From contig NZ_JH993797.1 of assembly GCF_000316115.1 (NCBI RefSeq), positions 6,917,961 through 6,981,960 on the forward strand: a DNA stretch of 64,000 bases, written 5' to 3'. The translations under genes and the position numbers were made by a program. The notes under the pieces were generated by a model. The model was not told the DNA's origin. It saw only the letters and a list, made by a program, of their open reading frames with translations, and searched no databases. This document shows, one piece after another, positions 31,213 to 39,761 of this stretch (its first letter is position 1; the number at the start of each line of letters is the position of its first letter). The stretch comes from Leptolyngbya sp. PCC 7375. GTDB lineage: Bacteria; Cyanobacteriota; Cyanobacteriia; Phormidesmidales; Phormidesmidaceae.

Positions 31213-33396
31213 ATGCAATCAAAATTAAGGGTCAGTAAATCGGTTAGCTTGGCACTGCGATTAGGGATTCAAAAAGGAAGTGGGTTAAACCAACGTGTTT
31301 TTGACCGTGAGATTGGTCGAGATGCGGAAATGAAAATTCTTGGCATCATCCGTGAGGTTGAGCTTAAAGAAGTTTCAAAAAACGAAGACGCTAAGCAGTA
31401 TGTATTGCCACTTACGCTGAACCCAGAAGAGCACATATTCAACCTGGCTTTTAATACCCCCGGCAAACCTCTTCGAGTAATTGATCATGCCTTTAGGGAG
31501 TACAACCCGGAGTATGGTTACTGGCAAAGCATTGTCGAAGAGTCGTTGGCGCAACGGGTGATGGTGGTTGCCAAGAAAGCTCATTACCCAGATACAAAAA
31601 CCAAGCCAGGACGAAGCTTAGGGACAGTCGCCAACGTTCGCAAGACGCTTGACCATGCTGGAGTGGCCTTGTTTAACAATTCTCTTGAAACCAGTAATAA
31701 CCATTTAATTGCATTTAAGAATGGCATCGTTTGCACGAAGACAGGTGACTTATCATCACACGACCCGAGCCACTACATCACATCAGGGTTGCCTTATGAA
31801 TATCGCAAGGGGGCTGACTGTCCAGAGCCGATGCGTCGATACATTGCATCAAGTTTTGGGATAGAAAATATTGAATATGTCCGAGCTGGTTTGGGATGCA
31901 TGTTGGACCTGACGGCTAAGGACAAATTCATTCACGCGATTGGACCGTCGGGCAGTGGCAAAGGCGTACTTACTCGCCTGGTGATGAAATTCTTTGGCTC
32001 CGAGTCTGTAGGAAGCCCGAATAATTTCAAACTATTTGCAAACCCCGATCAGGTACATCAATATCTTTCAGGGAAGCGACTGATCGCAATTGACGACATC
32101 GTAGGTTTTGTGGGTGAAGAGATCGGTCGATTTTATACGGCGGTTGAGCGAACCGCTATGAATGCTCGGTGCTTGTTTAAGCCAAAGGGGTACACTCAAC
32201 AGTTTGATATTAGATATATCGTCGCCTCAACAGGGCAGCTGCCGACTAAATACAGTAATTCCAAAGGCTGGGAACGGCGCGTCTTTCCAATGCCGACACT
32301 GGGCCGCCAAGAGGCAGACGACAATCTAGAACGGGATTTAGAATCTTGCATAGCCGACATTATCAGCTGGGTTTTAGCTCAGGACAAAGCAGAACGAAAC
32401 CGGATTTTAGATCATCCAGAGCGATACAACGATCTAGCCGAAGAATACTTTATCGAAGCAGCAGCCTCGTCTTCTAGTGCCTGGGGCTTCATTGAAGAGT
32501 GCCTGAAGCCAGAGGCCCCGCATCACACCGACACGATTGAGACTCAAACAGTAGATATCGCTCACCTCTATAACTGCTACAAAGCCTATTGCGCAGCGAC
32601 TGGCCGAAATGCAGTTTCACTTGACAATTTAAAGCACGAATTAAAACAAGCTCTTCCCAGCAACTACGTTAAGCGACAAAAGAAAGCCGGATCTGTTCCT
32701 AGCCGGTTTGTCTACATAAAATTAGCGCCATTTCTTTTTGATGAAGCTGAGTCAGGCTTAGCGGTATGCGACACATCAAGACTGAGTTACAACGGCGTAT
32801 CTGAGTTTAAGCAATGGGCTAGAAAATGGGGCTCGATACACCCATACGCTCCCAAAACCATCCCAACTGGCACACTCCAGCAGTCACCTCATGAAGCCAG
32901 CCAAAATACTACAAACACGAAACACGAAAGTAGTACTGTCAAGTACAAAAGTACTAAAAAAAATGTAGCAAGTGATACAAAACTGCAAGGGGTGCAAGGG
33001 GTGCAAGGGGTGCAAGGGGTAAATCTAGATGCAACGGCGTGTGTGCGTGTCGATACTACAGGCAATACAGCGTGCTACATCGACACGCACACACATATTG
33101 ATCCGAAGGAAAACAGGCCTGCGACCCCTGCACCCCTTGCACCCAGAAATGAGGGAAATAACCCCGAAAGGCTAACTGTCACACAGGGAGGCTCGGCGGA
33201 GCAAAGGGAATTTGAGGCTCAATTAATAGAGGCCAATTCATTAGAAGAGCTTCAAAAAGTAAAAGGTATTTGGGATAGCGACTTCCGTCGTGAAGTGATG
33301 GAGCAATGGCAAAGTGATGGCCGATATAAATTGCTCGAATCAAAAGTTGAAAGGTTAAAAAGTTCAGAGACAGAAGATAGTTTTGAGAGGTTTTAA
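31213..33396 (+). CDS. D5-like SF3 helicase (primase-helicase C-terminal type)
   Basis: 727 residues, ATG at 31213 with AAGGAGG upstream. N-terminal 200 residues resemble the D5 N domain. The SF3 ATPase follows: Walker A GPSGSGKG near 243-250, Walker B LIAIDDI near 290, and motif C VASTGQLPTKYSN near 337 with a nearby Arg pair. A winged-helix-like part ends near 510. The last 200 residues are a low-complexity linker (VQG repeats) and a small helical tail. The linker is encoded by iterons and hairpins (32984-33144). It forms the replicative helicase of the element with the TOPRIM gene. Confidence 0.75.
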   Translation: MQSKLRVSKSVSLALRLGIQKGSGLNQRVFDREIGRDAEMKILGIIREVELKEVSKNEDAKQYVLPLTLNPEEHIFNLAFNTPGKPLRVIDHAFREYNPEYGYWQSIVEESLAQRVMVVAKKAHYPDTKTKPGRSLGTVANVRKTLDHAGVALFNNSLETSNNHLIAFKNGIVCTKTGDLSSHDPSHYITSGLPYEYRKGADCPEPMRRYIASSFGIENIEYVRAGLGCMLDLTAKDKFIHAIGPSGSGKGVLTRLVMKFFGSESVGSPNNFKLFANPDQVHQYLSGKRLIAIDDIVGFVGEEIGRFYTAVERTAMNARCLFKPKGYTQQFDIRYIVASTGQLPTKYSNSKGWERRVFPMPTLGRQEADDNLERDLESCIADIISWVLAQDKAERNRILDHPERYNDLAEEYFIEAAASSSSAWGFIEECLKPEAPHHTDTIETQTVDIAHLYNCYKAYCAATGRNAVSLDNLKHELKQALPSNYVKRQKKAGSVPSRFVYIKLAPFLFDEAESGLAVCDTSRLSYNGVSEFKQWARKWGSIHPYAPKTIPTGTLQQSPHEASQNTTNTKHESSTVKYKSTKKNVASDTKLQGVQGVQGVQGVNLDATACVRVDTTGNTACYIDTHTHIDPKENRPATPAPLAPRNEGNNPERLTVTQGGSAEQREFEAQLIEANSLEELQKVKGIWDSDFRREVMEQWQSDGRYKLLESKVERLKSSETEDSFERF
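32984..33019 (+). repeat. Four tandem 9-bp repeats, iteron-like
   Basis: TGCAAGGGG repeated exactly four times (32984, 32993, 33002, 33011), inside the D5-like gene. An inverted copy, with the reverse complement of GGGTGCAAGGGGTGCA, lies at 33129-33144. Confidence 0.75.
33039..33094. repeat. Perfect 16-bp inverted repeat, candidate origin hairpin
   Basis: GTGTGTGCGTGTCGAT (33039-33054) and its exact reverse complement (33079-33094), with a 24-base loop. It lies between the iterons and their inverted copy, giving nested arms. Together with the iterons this looks like a replication origin embedded in the helicase gene. Confidence 0.7.
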
Positions 33397-33399
33397 TTG

Positions 33400-33951
33400 A
33401 TGTTTTTTAGTAGCGATAAAGATAACCTTCCGCGCATTGGCGAACTAATTTGTATTCGTGGGTCAACTCATCATGAAAGGCCCTATCGAGTAACAAGTAG
33501 AAGCATGGATAATGGCGGCCAAGTTTACGTTGACCTAATCGACATTGCCACGGGTCAACAGATGCCACGCTGCAAGGTAGAGCCATTTAGTTTTTGGCCC
33601 TCCCAGGGTGACACGGTGTTGATAATCATGGGGCCGTATTTAGACTGGTTGGCGTTGTCGATATTCCCCCACAGAAAAGGGTGTTCGAGGCTTGCGTTGC
33701 AGCAATTGCATTTTGTCGCTTGTCAACGCACTCAGCGCACGACTACCGACCTATGTCAAAAGCACATTGTTAGCCAAATTGAAGGGCATGGCGTTGACCA
33801 GATGGCAGCACTTACCAATGAAGATGGACGTGATTTCAAGTGTCCTATGAAAGTACTGGCTGTCCTGCATAAAAAGGACCGTCGGAGTGACTCACAGTTT
33901 GACCAACTAGAGCGAGCAAAACAAATGAATTTACTGGAGGAAGCGGCGTGA
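33400..33951 (+). CDS. Hypothetical protein
   Basis: 183 residues, ATG at 33400 (a TTG 3 bases earlier is possible). N-terminal 70 residues are beta-rich (ELICIRGSTHHERPYRVT). The C-terminal part, residues 155-166, is encoded by one arm of a 37-bp inverted repeat. Stop overlaps the GTG of the nuclease gene. Function unknown. Confidence 0.45.
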   Translation: MFFSSDKDNLPRIGELICIRGSTHHERPYRVTSRSMDNGGQVYVDLIDIATGQQMPRCKVEPFSFWPSQGDTVLIIMGPYLDWLALSIFPHRKGCSRLALQQLHFVACQRTQRTTTDLCQKHIVSQIEGHGVDQMAALTNEDGRDFKCPMKVLAVLHKKDRRSDSQFDQLERAKQMNLLEEAA

Positions 33952-34469
33952 ACCAACTGTGTTTGAAGGAGTTAAGAAGTCATAGGCTGCATCCGATACA
34001 GCCATTTAGCGAGATGAAGGGCACCAAGATTAAGACAATTCGGACGGTAAAAGCGATCGCACGCCACCAGAGCAACAAAATCATGGTGGCGAATGTCGAA
34101 AGCTTTAATCATCATTCAGGGCATAAAAAAGATTTGTTCGGTATTTTTGACGCCCTTGCTGTTGAACGGCAAGCCAGTGGGGTGACCTTGATCAGAGGGC
34201 TACAGGCGTGCGGCTCAAATGACTGGCAAGAGCATATTAGGAAGCTTCAGAGCAATATTTTGACCTGTGAATTGTGGTTGGCAGCAGGTAACACAACGAT
34301 TGAGTTATGGGGCTGGCGGAAGGTGAAGCGCAGGGGGCAGCGGGTGTTTAGGCCGAAGATGCAGTTGATTACTTTGGCTTTTTTGAAGGGTGAAGAGACA
34401 GGGCAGGCGACAGAAGTTTTTGAGGATTGAATTGTGAGTCACTCCGACGGTCCTTTTTATGCAGGACAG
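33860..34469. repeat. 37-bp perfect inverted repeats flanking the nuclease gene
   Basis: 33860-33896 is the exact reverse complement of 34433-34469. The arms enclose 536 bases that hold the end of the 33400 gene and the whole nuclease gene. Both arms are coding, in different proteins. This could be an invertible or mobile cassette, or a duplication of unknown origin. Confidence 0.8.
33948..34430 (+). CDS. Predicted PD-(D/E)XK-type nuclease or resolvase
   Basis: 160 residues, GTG overlapping the previous stop (GTGA). The pattern VESFNHHSGHKKDLFGIFDAL, then LIRGLQACG, WQEHIRKL, CELWLAAGN and IELWGWRK resembles the phage/archaeal small nuclease family in which DLFG.xD supplies an acidic residue and a later strand the E/Q-x-K pair. 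The exact catalytic residues are not all certain. It probably acts on branched or single-strand DNA in recombination or replication. It is enclosed by the 37-bp inverted repeats. Confidence 0.55.
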   Translation: MNQLCLKELRSHRLHPIQPFSEMKGTKIKTIRTVKAIARHQSNKIMVANVESFNHHSGHKKDLFGIFDALAVERQASGVTLIRGLQACGSNDWQEHIRKLQSNILTCELWLAAGNTTIELWGWRKVKRRGQRVFRPKMQLITLAFLKGEETGQATEVFED

Positions 34470-34616
34470 GATGAATATCAGGCACATCTCAAATACGAAT
34501 CGGACCCTGAGTACAGAAAAAAGATGGATGAAATGCACGAACAGCTATTCGGAGACAAAAAACGAAACGAAGCCCACCCCACCCCCGAACCATTTGAAGT
34601 AGCGAGGAAAGAATGA
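34434..34616 (+). CDS. Small charged protein
   Basis: 60 residues, GTG at 34434. Its first 11 codons lie in the right arm of the 37-bp inverted repeat. Charged and helical (HLKYESDPEYRKKMDEMHE). Stop overlaps the next start. Function unknown. Confidence 0.45.
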   Translation: MSHSDGPFYAGQDEYQAHLKYESDPEYRKKMDEMHEQLFGDKKRNEAHPTPEPFEVARKE

Positions 34617-35020
34617 TGAGCAAAACAGTAACAGAAACGCCCACATTTGAGTTTGAGGATGGTCCAGCATTTGAAATCGAAGAAATCAGCGCCGAGTACG
34701 TTCAATGCCAAGACTGCAGCTGGATCGGCAAGACAGAGCATGCATTAATGCCGCCTGGGTATGGCGGGCTGTTGTCCTGCCCCGCCTGTAGCTGCATGTC
34801 GATTGAGGAATATACAGGGCCAAAGACGGTTGAAATTCCTATTGAGCTATTGAGTGCCGTTAACTCCAAGCTGATAACAGCACAGATTTATTTGTGCGAT
34901 GAGTTTATTGAAAGCTCTGAAATGAGGCAGATACAACGGGAGTGCATTATCCATACATGGAGTGAGCTACTGGAGTTCATGAAAGGCCAAGGGTTGTTGA
35001 TTGACGAGGACGATGAGTGA
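34613..35020 (+). CDS. Small zinc-ribbon-like protein
   Basis: 135 residues; ATG at 34613 overlaps the previous stop (a second ATG follows directly). CQDC near 33 and CPAC near 58 fit a zinc ribbon, then a helical C-terminus. Acidic. Possibly nucleic-acid binding. Function unknown. Confidence 0.5.
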   Translation: MMSKTVTETPTFEFEDGPAFEIEEISAEYVQCQDCSWIGKTEHALMPPGYGGLLSCPACSCMSIEEYTGPKTVEIPIELLSAVNSKLITAQIYLCDEFIESSEMRQIQRECIIHTWSELLEFMKGQGLLIDEDDE

Positions 35021-35175
35021 TGAGACGAGAAACCTTTGACGAGCACACCATAAACGGCACCCGCTACCAGTTTTTTGAGCCCAAGTTGTGGCGGTGGCAT
35101 TGGCCAAAGCTGGTGAAGTCCGAGAGCGAGATTATGTGGGTGTTTCCGACGATGAGTGTGAGGTGGTGGAGATGA
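35020..35175 (+). CDS. Very small Trp-rich protein
   Basis: 51 residues (MRRETFDEHTINGTRYQFF...). ATG overlaps the previous stop by one base and the stop overlaps the next start by 4 bases, so it fills an otherwise empty gap. Trp/Arg-rich (PKLWRWHWPK, SVRWWR). Function unknown. Confidence 0.5.
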   Translation: MRRETFDEHTINGTRYQFFEPKLWRWHWPKLVKSESEIMWVFPTMSVRWWR

Positions 35176-35582
35176 GTAAAACAGACGATCACGACCTTGA
35201 CGACTACACCGAATATGACGGAGACGGGCCATATTTTGACCCCTATGCCGATTGTTATAACGACGAACCCAACGACCTGTGGGGCGAAGAAGATGATCAC
35301 GAGTATTGGCTCAGTGAGTGCGGATTAGTTCATGGCCTAGGCTGCCTAAAGGCGGGCTCCGAAGAATGTGACTTCGAGTGCCCGTTCTCGATGGAAATGG
35401 TTCAGCCGTTTTTTGATGATTCTGAGCCTGATGGGCTCCTGTTAAAAATTCCTGTGTTCCTTCGCAACTGGTGGAGTGATGTCGCATTTCGACGACGACA
35501 CATGAGCGAAGACTACCAGGCTCATGCTTATTGGGTGCGTTATGCCTGGGGACTGGAGAGTGAAGAGTATTGTCCGTTTTGA
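35172..35582 (+). CDS. Acidic hypothetical protein
   Basis: 136 residues from ATG at 35172 (ATGA overlap); an open stretch upstream was not used. Very acidic first third (DDHDLDDYTEYDGDG). Cys residues in CGLVHGLGC and CDFEC could bind metal. The surface charge suggests a DNA-mimic possibility, unproven. Confidence 0.45.
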   Translation: MSKTDDHDLDDYTEYDGDGPYFDPYADCYNDEPNDLWGEEDDHEYWLSECGLVHGLGCLKAGSEECDFECPFSMEMVQPFFDDSEPDGLLLKIPVFLRNWWSDVAFRRRHMSEDYQAHAYWVRYAWGLESEEYCPF

Positions 35583-35599
35583 GGGAGGAGACTAGCGTG

Positions 35600-36238
35600 A
35601 TGTTTTTACAAGGTAATCAAATAGGGTTGTTTGGCGATACTGAACCAGTAGCAAATAAGCTTGAACGTCTTCCGAACGACTATTACCCAACACCTGAGGC
35701 GATAACAAAAGCGTTGCTTGATGTTGCTGATATTAAGGGACTTGTATTTGAGCCATGTGCGGGGAATAGTGCCATCAGTCGAGTATTGCGTGAAGATTCT
35801 CGAATTATTCAGGTTATTGAAACAGACTTGACATGGGGCAACGGAAGCAGAGTCCCCAGAGATGCAACGTTGTGTGATTTTTGGCGATACTGGACAGAGG
35901 ACTTCGAACTTTATCCTGACTGGGTAGTTACTAACCCTCCGTTCAATCAGGCTGCTCAGATATTGCAAAGGTCTTGGGAAAATTCAATTGATGGGTGTGC
36001 CTTTTTATTAAGGTTGAGTTTTCTTGAGCCTACGCGAGAAAGATCTGAAATGCTCAAGAATAAAGCAGATTTCTTGCGTTACGTAATCCCGGTTTCACCT
36101 CGCCCAAAATTCAGGCGAGACACAGCCGGTTCTGATTCTGTCACCTGCGCTTGGTTTGTATGGGATAAGCGGTGGAGTTGGCAAGAAAAAGGGATGCAGT
36201 CGCCATTTCAGTTTTTGAGTGGGTGGAGGCAATCATGA
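35600..36238 (+). CDS. DNA adenine methyltransferase-like protein
   Basis: 212 residues from ATG at 35600 with GGGAGGAG upstream. SAM-binding motif I FEPCAGNSAI near 52 and the catalytic motif TNPPFNQ near 113 (NPPF, typical N6-adenine). YYPTPEAI near 27 is usual in this phage group. No separate target-recognition domain, so specificity is probably short. The stop overlaps the next methylase start (ATGA). Confidence 0.7.
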   Translation: MFLQGNQIGLFGDTEPVANKLERLPNDYYPTPEAITKALLDVADIKGLVFEPCAGNSAISRVLREDSRIIQVIETDLTWGNGSRVPRDATLCDFWRYWTEDFELYPDWVVTNPPFNQAAQILQRSWENSIDGCAFLLRLSFLEPTRERSEMLKNKADFLRYVIPVSPRPKFRRDTAGSDSVTCAWFVWDKRWSWQEKGMQSPFQFLSGWRQS

Positions 36239-37245
36239 TTAACCAAATCATTCAAGGCGATTGCCTGAATATCCTTCCCCAACTTCCCGAGAAGCATTTC
36301 AATTGCTGCGCCACATCACCGCCATACTTTGGCCTGCGTGATTACGATGTCAACGGGAGCGATTGGCCAGAGATGTCTTATCAGCCTATGCCAGGATTGC
36401 CAGAGATGGTTGTTCCCTCATGGCATGGTTGCTTAGGGCAAGAGGCCACCCCAGAGATGTTCACCGCTCACCTTGTCCATGTATTTCGTGCAGTCTGGCG
36501 AGTGCTCAGGGATGACGGCTGCCTATGGCTAAACCTGGGTGATTCGTATGCCTCAAAATGGGCTGTCTCACGGCGTAATGCTGTTGGCAACGACAGCCTG
36601 GAAGACGGCAGCCGAGACCAAAGACCTGACAGGTTAACTAATGGGCTCAAAGAGAAAGACCTGATCGGGATTCCATGGCGGGTGGCGATGGCATTACAGG
36701 CGGATGGGTGGTATCTCAGGCAGGATGTAATTTGGCAAAAGGTGAATCCCCTCCCAGAAAGCGTTAAAGACCGCTGCACCAAAGCTCATGAGTATTTGTT
36801 TCTGTTCAGCAAACAACCGCGTTACGCCTTTGATCATGAGGCGATTAAGGAGCCAGCGATCGCGGGTTATCAGGGCAGCAGTTTTATTAGAGGAAAAACA
36901 CTCGAGGCCCAACAGCGTCAAAGTGCTGTTGGCTCAAAGTTGAGGCGAGAGACAAGCACTCGAAACAAACGATCTGTATGGCCCGTAGCTTCAGAGCCCT
37001 GCAAAGAAGCTCACTATGCTGTGATGCCCAGCGCACTGATAGAACCCTGCATCTTGGCTGGCTCTCCTCCCGAAGGGCATGTGCTTGATCCATTTGGAGG
37101 AGCGGGGACAACTGGGATGACCTGCAAACGGCATCGTCGAAATTACACGCTGATTGAGCTAAGCCCAGAAAATTGCGCGATCTCGGGACGGCGGATTGAT
37201 CAAGAACCATGGCCTCAGTTGAGTTTGTTGGAGGTGGCAGCGTGA
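36235..37245 (+). CDS. DNA methyltransferase, N4-cytosine/N6-adenine beta class
   Basis: 336 residues from ATG at 36235 (the longer open frame upstream overlaps the previous gene). The catalytic motif TSPPYFGLRDY near 30 comes before the SAM motif DPFGGAGTTG near 290, the order of the beta class. SPPY favours N4-cytosine or N6-adenine. The middle holds the target-recognition region. No restriction nuclease is paired with it, so self-protection or anti-restriction is the likely use. Confidence 0.8.
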   Translation: MINQIIQGDCLNILPQLPEKHFNCCATSPPYFGLRDYDVNGSDWPEMSYQPMPGLPEMVVPSWHGCLGQEATPEMFTAHLVHVFRAVWRVLRDDGCLWLNLGDSYASKWAVSRRNAVGNDSLEDGSRDQRPDRLTNGLKEKDLIGIPWRVAMALQADGWYLRQDVIWQKVNPLPESVKDRCTKAHEYLFLFSKQPRYAFDHEAIKEPAIAGYQGSSFIRGKTLEAQQRQSAVGSKLRRETSTRNKRSVWPVASEPCKEAHYAVMPSALIEPCILAGSPPEGHVLDPFGGAGTTGMTCKRHRRNYTLIELSPENCAISGRRIDQEPWPQLSLLEVAA

Positions 37246-38000
37246 AGCCTAAACTACTCGATTTATTCTGCTGCGCCGGTGGTGCTGCCATGGGGTATCA
37301 CCAAGCCGGTTTCGAGGTTGTTGGGGTGGACATCAAACCCCAACCCCGTTATCCCTTCCAATTGCATCAAATGGATTGGCAAGAGGCGTTAACCGTCCTG
37401 GACTTGAGCGAATTCAGTGTTATTCACGCTAGCCCACTATGCCAGGCGTACAGCGTCACCAAATCACTGAGCCAATCATCAGCCCCTAAGTTAATCCCTA
37501 TCGTGCGCCAAGCGCTCCAGGAGATTGGCAAGCCCTACGTGATTGAGAATGTCTCGGGGGCGAAATCTGATCTGATTAATCCCATAAAGCTACGGGGCAA
37601 TATGTTTGGATTGCAGGTGCAAAGAGACCGATATTTCGAGGTAAATCCTTGGATCATGTCGTCGCCGGTGGTGCCGATTGATGGATCCTGCTCCAGTCAT
37701 CGGGGAAAGAACAGGCTTTATGAGGGAGATGGGTTTATTACGGTTACTGGCTGTAATTTTCTTGTCGATGAAGCTCGCCAGGCCATGGGTATCGACTGGA
37801 TGATCGGCAAAGAGTTAGCCCAAGCAATCCCACCCGCCTATACACGGTGGATCGGGGAGCAGCTTATGAATGTTTGTTTTGGTAAGGAGGCAGTGGCGCT
37901 CGGGGGCCCATCGTTGACGACCGCAGAGGAAGAAATCAGTACACAAAAGAGGAAGAGGAGTAATGAACCCCATCGAAAAGCAAAATCTAGAAAATTTTAG
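37242..38000 (+). CDS. C5-cytosine DNA methyltransferase, short phage type
   Basis: 252 residues, GTG overlapping the previous stop (GTGA). Motif I LLDLFCCAGGAAMGYHQAG near 4-20, motif IV ASPLCQAYS near 66 (Cys nucleophile; Leu replaces the usual second Pro), motif VI PYVIENVSG near 107. The target domain is short and the family is the compact phage type. Acts on host or element DNA to give 5-methylcytosine. C-terminus basic. Confidence 0.75.
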   Translation: MKPKLLDLFCCAGGAAMGYHQAGFEVVGVDIKPQPRYPFQLHQMDWQEALTVLDLSEFSVIHASPLCQAYSVTKSLSQSSAPKLIPIVRQALQEIGKPYVIENVSGAKSDLINPIKLRGNMFGLQVQRDRYFEVNPWIMSSPVVPIDGSCSSHRGKNRLYEGDGFITVTGCNFLVDEARQAMGIDWMIGKELAQAIPPAYTRWIGEQLMNVCFGKEAVALGGPSLTTAEEEISTQKRKRSNEPHRKAKSRKF

Positions 38001-38202
38001 GGCTCAACTCGAAGCCCAGTGGCAGCCTCTTCCATGGCATGCGCGCCTGGGATTTGCCCTGCTCAAGGTGTGGGGGTTCGTGTGCTGGTGGTTTGTGGGG
38101 GATTCTGAGGACGAGAAGACGGCTAGGCGGTTGTGGCGGACAAAGCTGTATTTAGAGCGGTGTTGGGAGTTGGATGAGAAGCGGGAGGGGAGAAAATCGT
38201 GA
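37963..38202 (+). CDS. Small hypothetical protein
   Basis: 79 residues, ATG at 37963 with GAAGAGGAG upstream; overlaps the methylase end by 38 bases. One hydrophobic segment (LGFALLKVWGFVCWWFV) may be a membrane helix. Basic end. Function unknown. Confidence 0.45.
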   Translation: MNPIEKQNLENFRAQLEAQWQPLPWHARLGFALLKVWGFVCWWFVGDSEDEKTARRLWRTKLYLERCWELDEKREGRKS

Positions 38203-38543
38203 GTATGAATATTGAAGAGCTTTTAACTGACATCCATGCGTCCCTTCAGAGGTGGGATGCTGACATCAGTACTCTAAAGGGCCAGATTTCTCAGCTTCAA
38301 AAAACTCAAGCCTCGCTATGCGATCGCATCGATCAGATACAGCCTTGTGAAGATTGGCAGCCGCTTTGCGATGTATACAAGAGTATGGGGCACGACAGCC
38401 TTGAGGCGGCAAGACAGGCCTTGCGAAAAGGTGTCTACAGGAGTGGTCGAGAATATCAGAAGCGTAGCAGGAAATACTACATCAATCTTCGAGCTATCGA
38501 GGGTAGATGGGTCAAAGAGCAATCTAGAAGGAAGGTGGTCTAG
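38199..38543 (+). CDS. Possible excision factor
   Basis: 114 residues, GTG overlapping the previous stop. N-terminal coiled coil (ISTLKGQISQLQKTQASLCDR), then a basic C-terminal part with HTH-like spacing (DSLEAARQALRKGVYRSG) and a KYYINLRAIEGRWV ending. It is convergent with the integrase and overlaps its end by 20 bases. Position and size suit a recombination directionality factor; this is inference. Confidence 0.4.
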   Translation: MSMNIEELLTDIHASLQRWDADISTLKGQISQLQKTQASLCDRIDQIQPCEDWQPLCDVYKSMGHDSLEAARQALRKGVYRSGREYQKRSRKYYINLRAIEGRWVKEQSRRKVV

Positions 38544-39660
38544 GGCGATCCTCGCTCTCCAATATCCGAGCGATCGCAGCCTCCATTCTCGCCTCATCCA
38601 GCCATTTCTGATAAGTCCTCATGTGCTCATCCAAAGCGTGCCCCATCAACTTCGCCCCAATGGATTCGGGGAGATTGAATGTTACATGCATCCTGACAGC
38701 GTAAGCATGTCGCAGGTTGTAGGGTTGCGTAGGCAGTCTATACTTTCGGAACTGAGTATTAATCTTTCTTCCCAGATTCCCAATTCGGCGTGCCCGCTCA
38801 ACATCGATAGCAGGCAATTCGCCACCCCAAAGTTTAAACATATCAGGCCACTCTGGGTAGAACGGCCTCACTAATCTGGGACCTGTCTTGCCTTCTCTAA
38901 CAAAATACTGGCCATCATCACGGAGTTCACCGAGGAAAGCTTCGTGTGGTCTAAGTCCATAAGCGGCCATAAGCCCTAGAACATTTCTCCATTTTGGATT
39001 GGGGATGAACTCAGTAGAACACCATTCTTGGATCAGGCTATCGCTGGGCAGTTCTCTAGCTTTTTGCTTACCTCGTCCATAGGAGCCTTTGTATTTCAAT
39101 AGGTCCACCTCAACTCCAGCAAAATCAGCTAAGGATTGCAACCGCAAGCAACACCGGCTACGACCAGCCGTGTTCTCTTCTGTAGTCAAGGCTGCATCAA
39201 TTAGCCGCTCAGCGCTCAGGGGTTTGTCCAATGGCAGCCGCTTTAGCCACTTAAGCCAATCGTTAGCCCAGGTCGAATCTTGTAAGGAGTGGGCACGTCG
39301 GTAGTGCTTCTCAAATTTTGAGATCAACGCTTCAGCGTGATCAGACTGTGCCGGGATTTCAATGTAATTACTCCAATCGAAGGACCCTTCAACCAGCGCA
39401 TTTCCGATGATTACCGCTTGGCGCTTAGCTCGATTAATGCCAGTTTTAGTCACAGGGAACCCGCTCGAAAACTTTTGCTGATAAGGTCTGTCACGTTTAC
39501 TGCCCGGTTTAGGTGGAAACGTACCTTGCCAATACAAAACCTGCCCTCGTCTTACTAAGGCCACTTTTGCGTTAACCTGCTTAAGGTACTGGTTTGCAGC
39601 GGTTAGTGCTTCGGCTATCTTTGCGTCATGTGACATTAAACCTGACATTAATCCCGACAT
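38524..39660 (-). CDS. Tyrosine recombinase (integrase) of the left element
   Basis: 378 residues. C-terminal catalytic residues are visible: GLRPHEA (Arg I), NLRHAYAVR (His-x-x-Arg), GHALDEHMRTYQKW (His, Tyr nucleophile). The N-terminal half has a SAM-like core-binding part. Several in-frame ATGs at the start come from a 12-bp repeat that encodes MSGL twice. The gene reads away from the tRNA, 101 bases from its 5' end. The element that it serves extends to the left. Confidence 0.85.
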   Translation of the reverse strand: MSGLMSGLMSHDAKIAEALTAANQYLKQVNAKVALVRRGQVLYWQGTFPPKPGSKRDRPYQQKFSSGFPVTKTGINRAKRQAVIIGNALVEGSFDWSNYIEIPAQSDHAEALISKFEKHYRRAHSLQDSTWANDWLKWLKRLPLDKPLSAERLIDAALTTEENTAGRSRCCLRLQSLADFAGVEVDLLKYKGSYGRGKQKARELPSDSLIQEWCSTEFIPNPKWRNVLGLMAAYGLRPHEAFLGELRDDGQYFVREGKTGPRLVRPFYPEWPDMFKLWGGELPAIDVERARRIGNLGRKINTQFRKYRLPTQPYNLRHAYAVRMHVTFNLPESIGAKLMGHALDEHMRTYQKWLDEARMEAAIARILESEDRPRPPSF

Positions 39661-39666
39661 GTGTCA
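39631..39666 (-). repeat. 12-bp repeats at the integrase start, candidate operator
   Basis: TGACATT at 39631 and 39643 and CGACATG at 39655, spaced exactly 12 bases, followed by GTGTCA. The hexamer TGACAT also makes the palindromes at the 3616 HTH gene. It may be a repressor site that also encodes the first residues. Confidence 0.5.
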
Positions 39667-39761
39667 GTATAATATCAACGCAACATCAAGCGTTGCAGAG
39701 CCTCCGAAAACCAGGCCAAAAGCAAGGCCAAATAACGACAGGTCAAAGGTTTGAGGTACTT

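Noticed and set aside
1..39700. Complete tailed prophage
   Set aside because: No terminase, portal, capsid, tape measure or lysis gene found in the window; only spike-like, holin-like and switch-like genes.
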